A stretch of 22,923 nucleotides of DNA from positions 1-22,923 of the IMG/VR virus record IMGVR_UViG_3300021963_007146. One strand, given 5' to 3'. Positions 21,962 through 22,923 of the stretch are shown in pieces (within the stretch, counting starts at the first letter, position 1; each line of letters begins with the position of its first letter). This DNA is from a virus. Under the pieces are notes generated by a model. The model searched no databases. It saw only the letters and a list, made by a program, of their open reading frames with translations, and was not told the origin of the DNA. Both the position numbers and the translations under genes were made by a program.

Positions 21962-22923
21962 TTAAAATGGATTACATAATTCAGTTGAACCAAACGAACC
22001 TCCTCCAAATCTAGAGGCCGTCCATTGTCTGGCATTTACACCATCTGAATAGTATCCTGTACTAGCAATTGTTCCGGAATTATCCGAATATAATTGCGTA
22101 GCATCCATCCAATTAGCAGCATTTATATAATACTGCGATTGTGGTGCATTACAAGAGTTCTGATGAGTGGTATTATCATAACCCAAATATATTGAAGTAT
22201 AAGCCGGTGGTGGCGGAGGCGGCGGTGGCGGCGGTGGCGGTGGTGCCGCACATGCCGATACCGAATTAATATATCCATTACCTTCTACATAATAAACAGT
22301 AGTTCCATTTGAATAATATCCATTCGGAGCATTTAACACTCCACCTGCTAACTTTAACACACATCCAGTTGTTAAACTCGAACAAGTACTATAAAATGTA
22401 TTAGTAGGGTTGCTACATGCACTCACATCACTTCCAGCATCATATCCTAACTCAAAAGAATATAATGGAGGCGGTGGCGGTGGTGGTGGAGGCGGTGGTG
22501 GTGGAGGCGGTGGTGGAGGCGGTGCCACAGCGCATGAAATCGTTACAGCGGTAGTATTCACCGTTGTATTAGTTCCATCATAAACCGCAAAATACCAAGT
22601 TCCATCCGGAATATTAATCCAAGTATACGGACTACCAGGTGATGGTATAGCTTCTCCGTATTCAGATCCCATTCCACCTGCTACCAAATTAGCTACGTTT
22701 GCCTGAGTTGTATCTCTTGCGATTCTGACATATACTCCTGTTCCTCCCGCCATAGTTGAAGTTACTTGACCCGATCCTCCACTACAAATTACATTTGTCT
22801 GAGTAATTGATAGAGCCGGTGGAGGTGGTGGCGGCGGTGGAGGTGGAGGTGGCGGTGGCGGCGGTGGAGGTGGAGGTGGCGGTGGCGGCGGTGGAGGTGG
22901 AGGAGGAGGAGGAGCACCTCCGG
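21962..22923 (-). CDS. Modular poly-proline protein, probable virion/tail fibre component (5' end outside the window)
   Basis: The reading frame is open from the right edge of the window to the TAA at 21962, so the protein starts beyond it; an internal ATG at 22753 is a Met within the module and not a likely start. Visible: 32 prolines in a row, a module beginning ALSITQTNVICSGGSG with an Ig-like beta pattern (C-S-G-G-S-G, then YTWINIPDGTWYFAVYDG), 19 prolines, a module with LGYD...CSNPTNTFYSTCSS and NGYYSNGTTVYY, 13 prolines, and a related module with LGYD...QYYINAAN and TGYYSDGVNARQW ending LCNPF. The two last modules are clearly related. The LGYD...YYSDG design is one I associate with Bacteroidota and their phages. 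Poly-proline linkers give rigid extended spacers, so a spike- or fibre-like virion part is inferred. No anchor is visible. Confidence 0.75.
   Translation of the reverse strand, partial: GGAPPPPPPPPPPPPPPPPPPPPPPPPPPPPPPPPALSITQTNVICSGGSGQVTSTMAGGTGVYVRIARDTTQANVANLVAGGMGSEYGEAIPSPGSPYTWINIPDGTWYFAVYDGTNTTVNTTAVTISCAVAPPPPPPPPPPPPPPPPPPPLYSFELGYDAGSDVSACSNPTNTFYSTCSSLTTGCVLKLAGGVLNAPNGYYSNGTTVYYVEGNGYINSVSACAAPPPPPPPPPPPPPAYTSIYLGYDNTTHQNSCNAPQSQYYINAANWMDATQLYSDNSGTIASTGYYSDGVNARQWTASRFGGGSFGSTELCNPF
22205..22243 (-). repeat. Poly-proline run, 13 codons
   Basis: Thirteen consecutive CCG/CCA/CCT codons (cgg/tgg/agg on the plus strand) between the two related LGYD modules. The tract is G-rich on the plus strand inside an otherwise AT-rich region. 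CCC is not used. Confidence 0.95.
22466..22522 (-). repeat. Poly-proline run, 19 codons
   Basis: Nineteen consecutive proline codons linking the Ig-like module to the first LGYD module. On the plus strand the triplets tgg, agg and cgg recur in short partly periodic blocks (a tgg-tgg-tgg-agg-cgg block recurs), which suggests growth by replication slippage. Confidence 0.95.
22817..22912 (-). repeat. Poly-proline run, 32 codons, with 27-base tandem repeat
   Basis: Thirty-two consecutive proline codons. A nine-codon unit is repeated exactly at 22832-22858 and 22859-22885 and with a changed end at 22886-22912. The exact period of 27 bases indicates recent tandem duplication. It is preceded in the protein by Gly-Gly-Ala. 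Confidence 0.95.

Noticed and set aside
21962-22753. Treating ATG at 22753 as the true start of the poly-proline protein
   Set aside because: The frame continues upstream through a typical module start and 32 prolines to the window edge without a stop, so this Met is internal.
22205-22912. CRISPR-like or regulatory repeats in the G-rich tracts
   Set aside because: The repeats are in-frame proline codons with no spacer structure; tandem triplet and 27-base periodicity explain them.
1-22923. Bacterial O-antigen or capsule locus
   Set aside because: There are no membrane, flippase, polymerase or priming transferase genes; gene packing, short enzymes, LamG and twitch-type radical SAM genes fit a phage better. 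Not excluded outright.

Overview
The window is AT-rich, and every convincing gene lies on the minus strand, so transcription runs from position 22923 towards position 1. Genes are packed end to end: neighbours overlap by 1 to 62 bases or are separated by at most 31 bases. ATGA (4-base) and TAATG (1-base) stop/start overlaps occur again and again, which points to one long translationally coupled operon. I see no tRNA, rRNA, CRISPR array, insertion sequence, integrase or stretch of non-coding DNA over 31 bases. The gene content looks like the accessory/tail-proximal glycan region of a large tailed phage from an aquatic habitat (families: LamG lectins, radical SAM proteins with N-terminal cysteines, a DUF6065 protein, short 2OG-Fe(II) oxygenases, GT7-type glycosyltransferases). 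Most starts have no Shine-Dalgarno sequence, and the first protein carries modules of a style I associate with Bacteroidota and their phages; both hint at a Bacteroidota host. That assignment is inference.

Layout in order of transcription. (a) 22923-21962: C-terminal part of a secreted- or virion-type protein built of small modules joined by runs of 32, 19 and 13 consecutive prolines. (b) 21955-20584: a prolyl-4-hydroxylase-type 2OG-Fe(II) oxygenase overlapping a GT-A-type glycosyltransferase. (c) 20587-16374: DUF6065 protein, GT-B glycosyltransferase, class I methyltransferase, SDR sugar epimerase and a GT2/GT92-like transferase. (d) 16374-11317: three large beta-1,4-galactosyltransferase-like (GT7) enzymes, each with a LamG lectin domain spliced into the middle of the catalytic domain; three small helical proteins lie between the first and second. 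(e) 11323-7149: a tandem duplication of [radical SAM protein + stand-alone LamG protein]. (f) 7152-4245: SDR epimerase, a second oxygenase-like protein, a reduced fold-type-I PLP protein and a reduced ThDP E1-alpha-like protein. (g) 4260-1001: two related GT10-like glycosyltransferases flanking a PAPS-type sulfotransferase. (h) 1000-1: another SDR and the first 32 codons of an SGNH-type protein running off the window.

Together the genes look like a cytoplasmic glycan-building and glycan-tailoring line (epimerise, transfer, methylate, sulfate, probably acylate or deacylate). There is no recognisable membrane protein, flippase, polymerase or sugar-nucleotidylyltransferase in the window, so a cell-surface polysaccharide pathway is less likely than decoration of phage proteins (or another cytoplasmic acceptor) using host sugar nucleotides. 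The most attractive reading, which is a hypothesis, is that the poly-proline protein is hydroxylated by its neighbour and then glycosylated, giving an extensin-like or mucin-like viral glycoprotein. The best-supported novelty is the repeated insertion of LamG into GT7 enzymes and the matching fused/unfused LamG pairing with radical SAM enzymes.
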